Positions 9,989 to 19,371 of a DNA stretch of 64,000 nucleotides are shown piece after piece. The stretch is taken from positions 183,367-247,366 of the forward strand of contig JANQJD010000014.1 in NCBI GenBank assembly GCA_028281845.1, read 5' to 3'. Every line of letters starts with the position of its first letter. The stretch's first letter is position 1. This DNA comes from Rhodospirillales bacterium (GTDB lineage: Bacteria > Pseudomonadota > Alphaproteobacteria > Rhodospirillales > Rhodospirillaceae). The notes below the pieces were generated by a model. The model saw nothing but the letters and a program-made list of their open reading frames with translations, searched no databases and had not been told where the DNA came from. A program made the translations under genes and the position numbers.

Positions 9989-11038
9989 TCAGGAAATAGT
10001 AGAGTTGTTAAAGACTCCTGCGCACGCAGCACCACATGTTTTGCAATATCTTCTCTTTTTAAGATCACAAGAAATAATTTTGTACTCATCGCGTTCAATG
10101 AGTATTTTACCACAGCTATGGCAAAATGTTGCTTTGCCATTGCGATCGCGTAAATTTCCAGTATAAACGTAATACATACCATTACTATGTGCGATAGTAC
10201 GAGCACGGTGTAAAGTTTCTAGAGGAGTTGATGTTTTATAAGACATTTTCCAGTCAGGATGGAAAGCTGTAAAATGGAGCGGAATCTCTGGGCCAAGTTC
10301 TCGTACGATCCATCGAGTCATGGCACAAATTTCCTCTGGTGAATCATTTTCACCCGGAATCAACAATGTTGTGAGTTCAAACCACACATTTGTTTCATGT
10401 TTGAGATATTTGAGAGTCTTGAGGACTGGTGCAAGGTGGGCTGTCGCCAGACGATGGTAGAAATGCTCTGTAAAGGCTTTCAGGTCAACGTTGGCGGCGT
10501 CCATATGCGCAAAGAATTCTCGACTGGCCGCAGGTGTGATGTATCCTGCTGTGACGGCGACCGTACGGACTCCAAGGGCGTGGCACTCCCGAGCAATATC
10601 AACTGCATACTCCAGAAAAATTACTGGATCATTGTACGTAAATGCAACACTGGTACAGTTTAGCTGGCGGGCAGCACGAGCAATAGTCTGCGGTGAGGCG
10701 CTTTTTAACAGACGATCAAAAAGACGGGTCTTTGAGATGTCCCAATTCTGGCAAAAAAGGCATGTGAGATTGCAGCCAACCGTGCCAAAAGAAAGAGCTG
10801 ACGTACCGGGCAAAAAGTGAAGAAGTGGCTTTTTCTCTATAGGATCGATGCAAAATCCTGAAGAGCGACCGTAGGCAGTGAGTACCATCTGTGTGCCGTC
10901 GTTAGCACGGACGAAGCACGTGCCATGCTGGCCAACATGCAGTTTACATGTTCTTGGACACAGGTCGCACTGGAGACGGCCATCACTGAGCCGATGCCAA
11001 TACCGTCCTGGCACTGCTGCACTGTATTCCGTGGGCAT
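9989..11038 (-). CDS. amrS: AmmeMemoRadiSam system radical SAM enzyme
   Basis: Radical SAM protein of 349 aa. The cluster-binding cysteines C89, C93 and C96 lie in GTVGCNLTCLFCQNWDISK, the signature of the AmrS family. Additional N-terminal cysteines (C24, C27, C31, C41) and a C-terminal zinc-ribbon-like segment (CHSCGKIL ... CKTCGAAC) are also family features. It is divergent from the MEMO1-AMMECR1 fusion gene, giving the complete three-component AmmeMemoRadiSam set. The biochemical reaction is not established in bacteria, so no substrate is assigned. The divergent spacer (11039-11272) is probably a shared control region. Confidence 0.93.
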   Translation of the reverse strand: MPTEYSAAVPGRYWHRLSDGRLQCDLCPRTCKLHVGQHGTCFVRANDGTQMVLTAYGRSSGFCIDPIEKKPLLHFLPGTSALSFGTVGCNLTCLFCQNWDISKTRLFDRLLKSASPQTIARAARQLNCTSVAFTYNDPVIFLEYAVDIARECHALGVRTVAVTAGYITPAASREFFAHMDAANVDLKAFTEHFYHRLATAHLAPVLKTLKYLKHETNVWFELTTLLIPGENDSPEEICAMTRWIVRELGPEIPLHFTAFHPDWKMSYKTSTPLETLHRARTIAHSNGMYYVYTGNLRDRNGKATFCHSCGKILIERDEYKIISCDLKKRRYCKTCGAACAGVFNNSTIS

Positions 11039-11272
11039 AGTTCAATATTCCAATCGGATTTAAGATTGAGAGTATCACGAATACCACACTGATTTTTATT
11101 ATCAGTCAGTATCATATTTCTTTCATGCAGCGAGATAAAATCTGTCTAAAAAAGAATGAAAAGGTAAATAATGAAGAGGTAAATACTGCCGCTACATGTT
11201 AGCTTATATCTTATGATGCGCACCTGATACGAAGAGGTGCCTAGAGGTGTCAAGAGAGTCAGGGAGAATGGC

Positions 11273-12745
11273 ATGGATTCCGTGAGAGCAGCCGTAGTTG
11301 CCGGTTCCTTTTATCCTGCTGATCCCAATGAATTAACCACTATGGTCCGCAAGTATATGGCGCTAGTACGTGGCACATTTAATGCGGTTGTGCCAAAAGC
11401 GCTCATAGTCCCTCATGCTGGATATATCTATTCGGGACAAGTGGCCGCCCGGGCATACGCCCGTTTGCTATCTGCCCGTGGTCGGCTTGACCGGGTTGTG
11501 CTTATCGGTCCATCACATCTCATACCATTTCATGGCTTAGCGCTCTCTAGTGCTGAAGCATATGAGACGCCTCTTGGTCGTGTTCCGATTGACAAGGTGG
11601 CTGTGCAAACTTTGCGTACTATGCACAATATCACTGTGCGTGATTCCGTGCACGCACAAGAGTATAGTTTAGAAGTACATTTACCTTTTTTACAAGAAAC
11701 ACTAGGATTTTTTAATCTTATTCCTATTATCACCGGTGACGCTAGCCCTGAGGAAGTGGCAGAAGTACTGGAAAAGATGTGGGGTGGTCCGGAAACTTTA
11801 ATAGTTGTGAGTACTGATCTCAGCCATTACCTTGACTATGAGTCCTGCCGTGCTGTAGATGCATCCACCGTACAGGCTATTGAATCGTATCATGTAGACG
11901 GGATTGATCATGCCCAAGCTTGTGGTATCGTCCCAATACGAGGACTTCTCGCCGTGGCTCATCGTAAGAGTCTAAAAGTTATAACACTTGATGTCCGCAA
12001 TTCTGGAGATTTTACAGGTCAGCATAACCGCGTTGTTGGATATGGCGCCTGGGCATTACTAGAGCAAAGTCCAGCTAATGGAGTAGGGGGGGAGACGGAA
12101 GAGAACAATAAAAACGGTAACGACGAGAGAGGCACGACTCTCCTGAGTCTGCATGGTGAGACTCTGCTGCACATTGCCGCGGCTTCTATCCGGCATGGCC
12201 TGTATTACGGACGCAGTATTCCACTTGACCTTAATGCTTTCCCACCTATGTTGTGTCAAGCTTGTGCTTCTTTTGTCACCCTTAACCGCGCAGGTCAGTT
12301 ACGAGGCTGTATTGGTTCATCCCAGGCCTGGCGTGCCCTAGTTGAAGATATTGCTGAAAATGCTTTTGAAGCAGCCTTTGCTGACCCACGTTTCCGCCCA
12401 CTGTTACGACATGAGCTCTCAGAACTGGAAGTTTCTGTCTCCCTCCTCACTGAGCCACAGCGAATAACATTCTGTAACCAAGACGATCTTCTTGCAAAGA
12501 TACGGTTTGGCATCGACGGTCTTCTCCTAGAAGACCAGGGTCATCAAGGATTACTATTGCCACAAGTATGGGAGCAGATACCTGAGAAGAAGGATTTTCT
12601 TGCCTCTCTAAAACGCAAGGCAGGTTTTTCACCCCATTATTGGTCCCCGACTGTCAATATATATCGTTTTACTGCCTGCAGCATCAAAAATGCTGACCTG
12701 CCTAATCCGACGGGGTTATGGAAAACTTCTGTTGAAACTTCCTGA
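11273..12745 (+). CDS. MEMO1-AMMECR1 fusion protein (AmmeMemoRadiSam components B and A)
   Basis: Two domains in one 490-residue chain. Residues 1-270 are MEMO1-like, of the class III extradiol dioxygenase fold, with the metal-site region VPHAGYIYSGQVAARAY and GPSHLIPFHGLALS. A low-complexity linker (GVGGETEENNKNGNDERG) leads to an AMMECR1 domain of about 180 residues with the signature LRGCIGSSQAWRALVEDI and FADPRFRPLLRHELSELEVS. The ATG at 11273 has a good ribosome site (AGGGAG); the GTG at 11237 adds 12 unconserved residues. With the divergent amrS it makes a full AmmeMemoRadiSam set. The function is unknown; an iron- or redox-linked modification role is a guess. Confidence 0.92.
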   Translation: MDSVRAAVVAGSFYPADPNELTTMVRKYMALVRGTFNAVVPKALIVPHAGYIYSGQVAARAYARLLSARGRLDRVVLIGPSHLIPFHGLALSSAEAYETPLGRVPIDKVAVQTLRTMHNITVRDSVHAQEYSLEVHLPFLQETLGFFNLIPIITGDASPEEVAEVLEKMWGGPETLIVVSTDLSHYLDYESCRAVDASTVQAIESYHVDGIDHAQACGIVPIRGLLAVAHRKSLKVITLDVRNSGDFTGQHNRVVGYGAWALLEQSPANGVGGETEENNKNGNDERGTTLLSLHGETLLHIAAASIRHGLYYGRSIPLDLNAFPPMLCQACASFVTLNRAGQLRGCIGSSQAWRALVEDIAENAFEAAFADPRFRPLLRHELSELEVSVSLLTEPQRITFCNQDDLLAKIRFGIDGLLLEDQGHQGLLLPQVWEQIPEKKDFLASLKRKAGFSPHYWSPTVNIYRFTACSIKNADLPNPTGLWKTSVETS

Positions 12746-12880
12746 TTTGCGAAAAACCTCTGATTTAGAGGGCAGTAGGACTGTTTCCTTCTGTGAGATC
12801 AAAGCCGTGAAAGATTTTTTGCCGGTACAATGAAAAAAAACACAAAGACTTTCAGAAGAATATCTGGGATACTGCTCAAA

Positions 12881-14296
12881 ATGCTCCTTGAACTATACAA
12901 TACCCTTACCAGACGCAAAGAAATTTTTGTACCCATTGATCCCAAGCACGTTCGGATGTACGTGTGTGGTCCTACAGTTTATGATCGTGCTCATATCGGA
13001 AATGCACGATCTATAGTAGTATTTGATGTACTCTACAGATTGCTCAAGTGGTTATACCCTCGAGTCAGTTATGTCCGCAACATTACGGATTTGGATGATA
13101 AGATAAACACCCGTGCGCGCGAAACCGGCTGCTCCATTGAAGCGCTCACTGCGGAAACAACACGTTTGTTTCATGAAGACATGGCAGCTCTGAATACGCT
13201 CCCTCCTGATGTGGAACCACGTGCCACTGCACATATCTCTGTGATGTTAGCAATGATCGAACGGCTTATCGAACGAGGGCATGCCTACATTGCTAACGGG
13301 CACGTTCTCTTTAACGTGGCCTCTACGTCAACCTATGGTGCTTTATCAGGTTGCTCACGTGAGGAGATTATTGCCGGGGCACGAGTTGAAGTGGCCCCTT
13401 ACAAAAGGGATCCTGCTGATTTTATCCTGTGGAAACCATCTCCCCCCGATTTTCCTGCCTGGGAGAGCCCTTGGGGACGTGGCAGGCCTGGTTGGCATAT
13501 AGAGTGTTCGGCCATGTCTTGTTTTTATCTTGGTAAAACTTTTGATATTCATTGCGGTGGTCATGATCTTATTTTTCCTCATCATGAAAATGAGATAGCC
13601 CAAAGTACCTGCGCTCATGATGGAGGGTTTGTACGTTATTGGCTCCATAACGGTTTGCTTATGGTCGAAGGAGAACGAATGGCTAAATCGCGTGGGCGTG
13701 GTAATTTCATTACAGTGCAGCAGTTGCTGGACCAAGGGATTGCCGGTGAAGTCATCCGCTTTGCCATATTGTCCACTCACTACCATAAACCGTTGTACTG
13801 GACGCCTGAGTCCTTGTGCCGGGCTAAGAGCGCTCTCGATCGTTTCTATACGGCCTTGCGGGCGGTGGAAGATGTCCCCCTTACAGATACTCATGAAAAA
13901 AAATCGCAGATTACTGCCGCTCTGTGCGATGATATTAATACCCCACGCGCTATTGCCGCTTTGCATGCAAATGTCACTGCTCTCAACAAAGCGACATATG
14001 ATGATGATAAAATACGTTTTAAAACAGCGCTATATCATGGAGCGATGATTCTTGGACTCCTTACGCAGGACCAGAAGACCTGGTTGACAGGGTTGACAGG
14101 AGGCATAAAATCAGATAGATCCCTAATTAAAATTAAAGAATTAGTAAACCGTCGGTCTGTCGCCCGCAGTACAGGGAACTTCACAGAGGCCGACAGGATT
14201 AGAGAAGAATTGCGCCATATGGGAGTGATCCTAGAAGACTCCAGAGTGCGGACTACGTGGCGAACAGCGCAGAGACATCCCAAAAAACAGAGTTAA
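12881..14296 (+). CDS. cysS: Cysteine--tRNA ligase
   Basis: Class I synthetase (471 aa) that charges tRNA-Cys. The start MLLELYNTLTRRKEIFVPID matches the family start, so the ATG at 12881 is preferred over 12830, which adds 17 unconserved residues and lacks a ribosome site. Zinc-site Cys29 lies in YVCGPTVYDRAHIGNAR with the HIGH-type motif HIGN at 38-41. Further zinc ligands are in WHIECSAMS and GGHDLIFPHHENE. The second catalytic loop is RMAKS (266-270) instead of KMSKS, followed by RGRGNFIT, a modest departure. Near the C-terminus an exact 9-base in-frame duplication encodes LTGLTG (14082-14099). Confidence 0.95.
   Translation: MLLELYNTLTRRKEIFVPIDPKHVRMYVCGPTVYDRAHIGNARSIVVFDVLYRLLKWLYPRVSYVRNITDLDDKINTRARETGCSIEALTAETTRLFHEDMAALNTLPPDVEPRATAHISVMLAMIERLIERGHAYIANGHVLFNVASTSTYGALSGCSREEIIAGARVEVAPYKRDPADFILWKPSPPDFPAWESPWGRGRPGWHIECSAMSCFYLGKTFDIHCGGHDLIFPHHENEIAQSTCAHDGGFVRYWLHNGLLMVEGERMAKSRGRGNFITVQQLLDQGIAGEVIRFAILSTHYHKPLYWTPESLCRAKSALDRFYTALRAVEDVPLTDTHEKKSQITAALCDDINTPRAIAALHANVTALNKATYDDDKIRFKTALYHGAMILGLLTQDQKTWLTGLTGGIKSDRSLIKIKELVNRRSVARSTGNFTEADRIREELRHMGVILEDSRVRTTWRTAQRHPKKQS
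14082..14099 (+). repeat. 9-bp exact tandem duplication inside cysS
   Basis: GGTTGACAG occurs twice head to tail, in frame, giving Leu-Thr-Gly twice. It lies in the poorly conserved region between the catalytic and C-terminal parts. Confidence 0.9.
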
Positions 14297-14375
14297 CTAG
14301 GAAGAATAAGAATATTTTTCACAGTAGTGTGTGCTTTGCAAAATAGTGGTCTGTATAGTTACGTAGAGGCAGTCT

Positions 14376-14600
14376 ATGAAGGATAATATTCACCCCAATT
14401 ACCATGAAATTACCGTTGTGATGACGGATGGCAGTACCTTTCAAACACGGTCTACTTATGGGAAGCCAGGGGTGACTTTGCGTCTCGATATCGACTCAAA
14501 ATCTCACCCCGCTTGGACCGGAGTGCACAGGTTGGTAGATACCGCTGGCCAGCTTGCAAAGTTCAATAAGAGATTTGCAGGTTTTGGAATTCCACAGTAA
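14376..14600 (+). CDS. rpmE: 50S ribosomal protein L31
   Basis: Small ribosomal protein of 74 aa starting [19 protein letters not shown] with the family segment [24 protein letters not shown]. It is the cysteine-free (non-zinc) form typical of alphaproteobacteria. It follows cysS after 79 bases and is probably expressed from its own promoter or by read-through. The hairpin downstream lacks a T run. Confidence 0.97.
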   Translation: MKDNIHPNYHEITVVMTDGSTFQTRSTYGKPGVTLRLDIDSKSHPAWTGVHRLVDTAGQLAKFNKRFAGFGIPQ

Positions 14601-15192
14601 GTACGCTTTACTATTTTTGACTTCACGATATCTGTTTTTTTTGTGAAATCTCTTTTTTCTCTCACTTTTCTAAAGCCCCCCTGTTTGGGGGGAGAGGGAC
14701 GTAGACGTACGCCGTACACGGAAACGGCTTATAAAGTACAGAAACTGCGCTTGCCGTGTTTCACTTTCTAAGCTGTTTCCCAAAAGCAGGACGGGTGGTG
14801 TGCGGAGCGACATCAGCGACAGCGACAGCGTAGCGAACGCCCTAACATGGGACAGAGACAGCCCACTCGCTGCTTTATCAAGCAATTCCTGTAGTCAGGA
14901 GCACAAAAAAAATCAGTTATTTAAATTAAATTAAAGAAATAAAATTAAGAAATAAAATTAGAGAACGCAGAGTCTGTTTCTGGAATCCAATTCTGGCATC
15001 CAAGGATAAGGCAAGGCCGTCACAGGCAGTGAGGCATTCTAACTTTCCTTTTGCGCCGATGACTTCCAACACTCTGATAACACCTAGACACAGACACATG
15101 ACATTTTTATAGTTACATTCGTATGGTTTTGACACATTCACATGTGACATCTACTCCAGCGCAAGTTAGGAAAAGTTGATATCGGGGCACCG
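14601..15192. other. 590-base spacer between rpmE and the NAD(P)HX repair gene
   Basis: No gene could be supported. It contains a C-rich/G-rich hairpin at about 14673-14695 (CCCCC-CTGTTT-GGGGG) not followed by a T run, a CAGCGA tandem near 14813-14829, and an AT-rich part with an exact 13-base tandem duplication at 14934-14959. I looked for SRP, tmRNA and RNase P hallmarks and found none. Confidence 0.5.
14934..14959. repeat. 13-bp exact tandem duplication
   Basis: AAGAAATAAAATT occurs twice head to tail in the AT-rich spacer downstream of rpmE. Confidence 0.9.
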
Positions 15193-16791
15193 TCATTCTC
15201 TTGCTTGAGAGATTCTGGAGGAGAGGGAAGAACCAATTCCTCGTGTCCTTGATGTATTGCGAAAATGCCACGATCTGGACTGGCTGCCATTCTTTTTGCG
15301 GCTCGTGACTGTTTGTAACACGTCAGGCAAGGCTTCAGGCAAATCCTCCGCTACTAAACCTACACCTAAACGAGTGGCTGACTCAGCATGTAACCAAGAA
15401 GCTGCACAAGCGGCAGAGAAGGAATCCATGCCCTGTGCTAAAAGGCCGCAAATCAAACCTGCCAGAACGTCACCAGCACCAGCGGTAGCTAGCGTAGGCG
15501 GGGCGTTGGCGTTGATGACAGTTTGTTCTTCAGGAGCGGCGATCACTGTATCGCTTCCCTTCAGGAGGACGACTGCTCCAGTGAGTTGGGCAGCAATTCT
15601 AGCCCTTTCCAGGCGGCTACACGCGCGCTTCCCAAACAAGGAAGCATATTCTCCATCATGTGGAGTCAAGACACAAGAAGCATAAAGGCGAGAAAACAAT
15701 ACTGGTGGGTCATTCGCAAAGCTAGTCAGAGCGCCAGCATCCAGGACACAGGGCAAACCGCTGTCGAGCGCTGCGATGACAGTCGCACACGTACCAGCGC
15801 TAGGGACCATTCCTGGGCCTATCAGGAGAGCATTGCAGCGGGAATTACTAAGCAGTATTCTTAGATCGTCCGCTGTTTCGCAGGATATCACGATAACCCC
15901 GGGCGTATCCATAGCGTAAAGAGAGAGTGCGGCCTGTGGTGCGGCTATTGTGAGCAAGCCGGCACCGGCACGACGTGCTGCCCTGGTTGCCAAGCGCACT
16001 GCCCCTGTCATAAGACTCCCTCCTACAGCTATAACGTGACCACGCTTGTACTTATGATCAGAGGGTATAGGCAAAGGAATATGCCACAAGTCAGGGCCAT
16101 TGACAAAAATCTGCGGACTAATCTTATTGAGCACAGAGTCCGGTATTCCAATATCAGCTACTATCAATGCGCCGCATAATGACCGACCTGGAAAAAGAAA
16201 ATGCGCTGGCTTGGGCCGGAAAAATGTAACTGTCAGAGCAGCTTGTGGGGCAAGACCATCGAGCGCTTCACCTGCGTCGCCATGTAAACCGCTTGGCACA
16301 TCTACAGCTATCACAGATAGCTTCTTTTTATTAATTAATTCAATGACTGTGCGTGCTACCCCTGCTAACGGTCGTGTCAGTCCTATACCAAAAAGAGCAT
16401 CAATAACTATCGCGCAACCTTTCAAACTCTTTTCAGACAGAGGCATGACGGCTCCATCCCATCGAGCCGCAGCTGCGGCAGCATCACCCTGCAAAAATTC
16501 ACGTTGGCCGAGAAGCGATAAGCGTACCATCCACCCGGCTTTGGCAAGCCAACGAGCAACAACAAAACCATCTCCACCATTGTTCCCAGGTCCACACAAA
16601 ATAGCCACCGGCTGCTTACTGTAATGGCGCTGCACTGTCTTAGCAATCGCAAAGCCTGCTGCTTCCATGAGGAATGACCCCGGTATGCCCATATCTATAG
16701 CGGCTTTTTCTGCCTGGTACATCTGCGCAACTGTCAGCACAGCACTGCTCAGACGAGAAGACTCCATTGTACTCTTCTTTTCCCTTTCCAT
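15193..16791 (-). CDS. nnr: Bifunctional NAD(P)HX epimerase / ADP-dependent NAD(P)HX dehydratase
   Basis: Metabolite-repair enzyme (532 aa). The N-terminal YjeF_N (NnrE) domain epimerises hydrated NAD(P)H; the C-terminal carbohydrate-kinase-like (NnrD) domain dehydrates it using ADP. Seen: AILCGPGNNGGDGFVVAR and AVDVPSGLHGDAGE in NnrE, then HVIAVGGSLMTGAVRLA, LTPHDGEYASLFG and TAGAGDVLAGLICG in NnrD. About 30 extra, unconserved residues follow the normal C-terminus. The ATG at 16791 was chosen because GGAGGTG, overlapping the end of queG, sits about 9 bases upstream. Transcribed with queG. Confidence 0.94.
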   Translation of the reverse strand: MEREKKSTMESSRLSSAVLTVAQMYQAEKAAIDMGIPGSFLMEAAGFAIAKTVQRHYSKQPVAILCGPGNNGGDGFVVARWLAKAGWMVRLSLLGQREFLQGDAAAAAARWDGAVMPLSEKSLKGCAIVIDALFGIGLTRPLAGVARTVIELINKKKLSVIAVDVPSGLHGDAGEALDGLAPQAALTVTFFRPKPAHFLFPGRSLCGALIVADIGIPDSVLNKISPQIFVNGPDLWHIPLPIPSDHKYKRGHVIAVGGSLMTGAVRLATRAARRAGAGLLTIAAPQAALSLYAMDTPGVIVISCETADDLRILLSNSRCNALLIGPGMVPSAGTCATVIAALDSGLPCVLDAGALTSFANDPPVLFSRLYASCVLTPHDGEYASLFGKRACSRLERARIAAQLTGAVVLLKGSDTVIAAPEEQTVINANAPPTLATAGAGDVLAGLICGLLAQGMDSFSAACAASWLHAESATRLGVGLVAEDLPEALPDVLQTVTSRKKNGSQSRSWHFRNTSRTRGIGSSLSSRISQARE

Positions 16792-16795
16792 CCCA

Positions 16796-17947
16796 CTACA
16801 CCTCCATTCCACTCTGGATCCACTCCATCTGTACAGTCGTGTCTCGTTCCTCAGGCAGATACCTAGTGCGCAGAAGAGTAAACTGTTCTGGTCTGAGCAG
16901 ACGTGAGAGTGCCCAAACTGCTGCCCCTCTTACTAGCGGAGAGTTGTCGTGCAGTCTTGTCAGAGACACAGGGACCATTGCGTAGCTACCACTGTTACCA
17001 ATGGCAATTAGCACGTTTCGTAAAAAACGGTTACGACCGATACGATGTAACGCAGAATTGTGAAAATTCTCATAAAACACGGATAAATCAAGAGTTGCTA
17101 ATGCAGCGAGATCTAAGGTCTGCTTATCATTTGCGTGCGATTGTAAATCCTTTACTTCTGTTGGAGTAGTAAATTTATTCCATGGACAAACTGCCAGACA
17201 ACTATCACAACCATAAATACGATTCCCTAAAAAGGGACGCAAGACACTAGGAATAGACCCCCTATGTTCAATAGTCAGATAGGCGAGACAACGGCGAGCA
17301 TCAATTTTTCCACTTCCACTTGCTCCACAAGTCAAGGCACCTGTCGGACACGAATCCTGACAACGCGAACAGGTACCACAATGGACAGGATGCGGTCTGT
17401 CAGGTGGTAGAGCAAGAGATGTAAAAATTTCCCCCAGAAAGAGCCATGATCCAAAACGACGCGACACTAGGTTAGTATGACGACCCTGCCACCCCAATCC
17501 TGCCATTTGTGCCAGCGGCTTTTCCATAATTGGTGCCGTATCGACAAATATCTTAGCCTCCGCATGAAAAGTAGTACATATCCACCGCCCGAGAGTCTGG
17601 AGTCTGTTTCGCATGACATGATGATAATCTCTCTTGCGAGCATGAACACTAATAGTGCCACGACCGGGGTCCCGGAGCGGAGTCAAAGGGTTGACGGCCG
17701 GTGCATAGCTTAAACCGAGAATGATAACTGTGAGAGTCCCTGGCCAGAGGCTGTATGGGTCTGTGCGGCGTTTCGCAGTCATCCACCCCATATCACCGTG
17801 GCGACCTTCTGCAAGAAAATCTAACAGATTTGTACGTATTTTTTCTGGCAAAGCCGGCTGTGTAAACCCAATAGTGTTAAAGCCAATGGCACGTGCTTTC
17901 GCACGGATGACCGCACTAGCAGTTTGCAAATCATCCAATCGACACAT
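16796..17947 (-). CDS. queG: Epoxyqueuosine reductase
   Basis: Cobalamin-dependent iron-sulfur enzyme (383 aa) that reduces epoxyqueuosine to queuosine at the tRNA wobble position. Two [4Fe-4S] motifs are visible: CGTCSRCQDSCPTGAL and CDSCLAVCPWNKF. The substrate region WMTAKRRTDP and the conserved FVDTAPIMEKPLAQMAGLG lie before them. A C-terminal HEAT-like segment (NSPLVRGAAVWALSRLL) is typical. It overlaps the ribosome site of the NAD(P)HX repair gene, so the two are translated together. Other queuosine genes are not in the window. Confidence 0.95.
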   Translation of the reverse strand: MCRLDDLQTASAVIRAKARAIGFNTIGFTQPALPEKIRTNLLDFLAEGRHGDMGWMTAKRRTDPYSLWPGTLTVIILGLSYAPAVNPLTPLRDPGRGTISVHARKRDYHHVMRNRLQTLGRWICTTFHAEAKIFVDTAPIMEKPLAQMAGLGWQGRHTNLVSRRFGSWLFLGEIFTSLALPPDRPHPVHCGTCSRCQDSCPTGALTCGASGSGKIDARRCLAYLTIEHRGSIPSVLRPFLGNRIYGCDSCLAVCPWNKFTTPTEVKDLQSHANDKQTLDLAALATLDLSVFYENFHNSALHRIGRNRFLRNVLIAIGNSGSYAMVPVSLTRLHDNSPLVRGAAVWALSRLLRPEQFTLLRTRYLPEERDTTVQMEWIQSGMEV

Positions 17948-18152
17948 AGCGTTTTTTCTTCTAACAAAATTGAATTTTTTTCATATCTAAGGTTTGTTCA
18001 TATTTAAGTTTTGCAAAATGGCTCATCTGTGTTAGCATCCGATAAGAAATTATATAGGTAATTTTTTATTGTTCTAAAGGAAGAGATGCGGGGTGTGAGT
18101 GGTTTTTGCACTGAATTTTCTCTATGAGAGAGAGAAAGTGAGAAGGATGACA

Positions 18153-18503
18153 ATGACAGGATCTCCCGTGTTTTCTCCAGTGACAATGACAATGAGCGCT
18201 GTACGACGGATTTTAGCCTTGAGTAAGGCTGAGGGCAATCCTGCGCTCATGCTTAGGTTGAGTGTGTCTGGAGGTGGGTGTTCTGGGTTTCAATACGAAT
18301 TTTCTCTGGAGACTCTGACGACAAGCGCTGACCAGATTTTTGAGAAACATGGAGCGCGTTTGGTAGTAGATGATGTCTCTCTTAGTCTGCTGCAAGGCGC
18401 GCGAGTGGATTATGTGGAGGAGCTTATGGGGGCAATGTTCGTAGTACAAAATCCAAACGCTACTTCTTCTTGTAGTTGTGGGAACTCTTTTTCGTTAGAT
18501 TGA
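18153..18503 (+). CDS. erpA: Iron-sulfur cluster insertion protein ErpA/IscA family
   Basis: A-type carrier protein (116 aa) that passes Fe-S clusters to apo-enzymes. The three invariant cysteines are C43 (GGGCSGFQYEF), C107 and C109 (SSCSCGNSF). The segment VDYVEELMGAMFVVQNPNA is characteristic of ErpA-like members. The ATG at 18153 is favoured by AGAAGGA five bases upstream; upstream in-frame starts add unconserved residues. The N-terminus contains a GACAAT duplication giving a TMTMS stretch. The many Fe-S proteins nearby (Qmo, Hdr, QueG, AmrS, NasA) are plausible clients. Confidence 0.93.
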   Translation: MTGSPVFSPVTMTMSAVRRILALSKAEGNPALMLRLSVSGGGCSGFQYEFSLETLTTSADQIFEKHGARLVVDDVSLSLLQGARVDYVEELMGAMFVVQNPNATSSCSCGNSFSLD

Positions 18504-18568
18504 CATTTTGTTGTATGAAACGCTTCCTAGAAAGGAAGGGAAAGCGCTACTGGTTGGTGTCGTGTTTT

Positions 18569-18802
18569 TTATGATCTTGCCGTGGTGGTCAGAGTCAGTG
18601 CATGAAGTGCTTCGCCTATCTTCCCTTGCAAGGCGTTATAAATCATTTGATGCTGTTGGATGCGGGTCTTACCTTTGAAAGAAGTGGAGACGACTTGTGC
18701 CGCGTAGTGTTTCCCGTCACCGGTCAGGTCAGTGAGCGTCACATCTGCATCAGGCAAAGCGTTTCTAATTAGTCTTTCAATTTCAGCGGCAGACATTGTC
18801 AT
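18569..18802 (-). CDS. BolA family protein
   Basis: 77-residue BolA/IbaG-like protein: MSAAEIERLIRNALPDADV, DLTGDGKHYAAQVVS and HQMIYNALQGKIGEALHAL match the family, including the helix-turn-helix-like C-terminal helix. These small proteins pair with monothiol glutaredoxins in iron-sulfur trafficking. The convergent erpA gene next door agrees with that role. The first ATG (18802) has GGGAG seven bases upstream; a second ATG two codons later is possible. The ribosome-site region is itself duplicated (18804-18831). Confidence 0.93.
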   Translation of the reverse strand: MTMSAAEIERLIRNALPDADVTLTDLTGDGKHYAAQVVSTSFKGKTRIQQHQMIYNALQGKIGEALHALTLTTTARS

Positions 18803-18803
18803 A

Positions 18804-18831
18804 ATTCATCTCCCGTCATTCATCTCCCGTC
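18804..18831. repeat. 14-bp exact tandem duplication carrying the bolA ribosome site
   Basis: ATTCATCTCCCGTC occurs twice head to tail directly upstream of bolA. On the minus strand each copy contains GGGAGATGAAT, so two candidate ribosome sites are present. Confidence 0.92.
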
Positions 18832-18929
18832 AAATGACCTAGTACCTCCCTCCCCCCATCCAGCCCATTCCGATTGACTGGGACGTTTGCCATGGCAGCA
18901 TGGTCATTTGGCACTTTTTTTCTGACTTT

Positions 18930-18955
18930 CTATAAATTCTATCTATAAATTCTAT
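18930..18955. repeat. 13-bp exact tandem duplication
   Basis: CTATAAATTCTAT occurs twice head to tail in the bolA-dnaN spacer. Confidence 0.92.
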
Positions 18956-19371
18956 CATTTTGCGTCAAAAAACATGAATTTTCCCACTGCACAGATGGCC
19001 TCATATGTTCCCATATGAATTTTATGAGAAAAACAATCGCCAAATTGTTTTTTTACAGTCCAAGCAATATTTTTTTTAATAGAAAAAATTAAAAGTCTTA
19101 TAAAAACGAGAAACACACCCTGTTCAGCTATAATATTTTTCGAAGGCAGTGATTCAGAGGAGATTTTGTCATATTATATCTTATGATATCTTAAAGAGGG
19201 TGTTTCCAAAATTTCCTCAACCTAAGGAGAAAACGATATACAAATCTCTGTCGAGCAACTATTTTGAGATATGTAACGACATTCACGGCCATATCAGAAG
19301 TGCGTGCAGGATAGTTTCTCTATATTGGATTGGAGTTGGAGAAAATGTCTTCTTGGAAGAGGTCTTCTGAT

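Larger units (their letters stand above)
18803..19371. other. 570-base spacer upstream of bolA
   Basis: AT-rich, with no supported gene on either strand. It holds two exact tandem duplications (18804-18831 and 18930-18955). A 73-codon open frame at 19149-19370 has no recognisable sequence and ends at the dnaN terminus; I do not count it. The region separates bolA from the 3' end of dnaN. Confidence 0.5.

Noticed and set aside
14673..14695. G/C hairpin after rpmE as an intrinsic terminator
   Set aside because: No T run follows on either strand; it is reported only as part of the spacer.
14926..15150. 74-codon open frame after rpmE
   Set aside because: Sequence is not protein-like and runs through an AT-rich tandem repeat.
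19149..19370. 73-codon open frame
   Set aside because: No family features and low-complexity context; likely chance.
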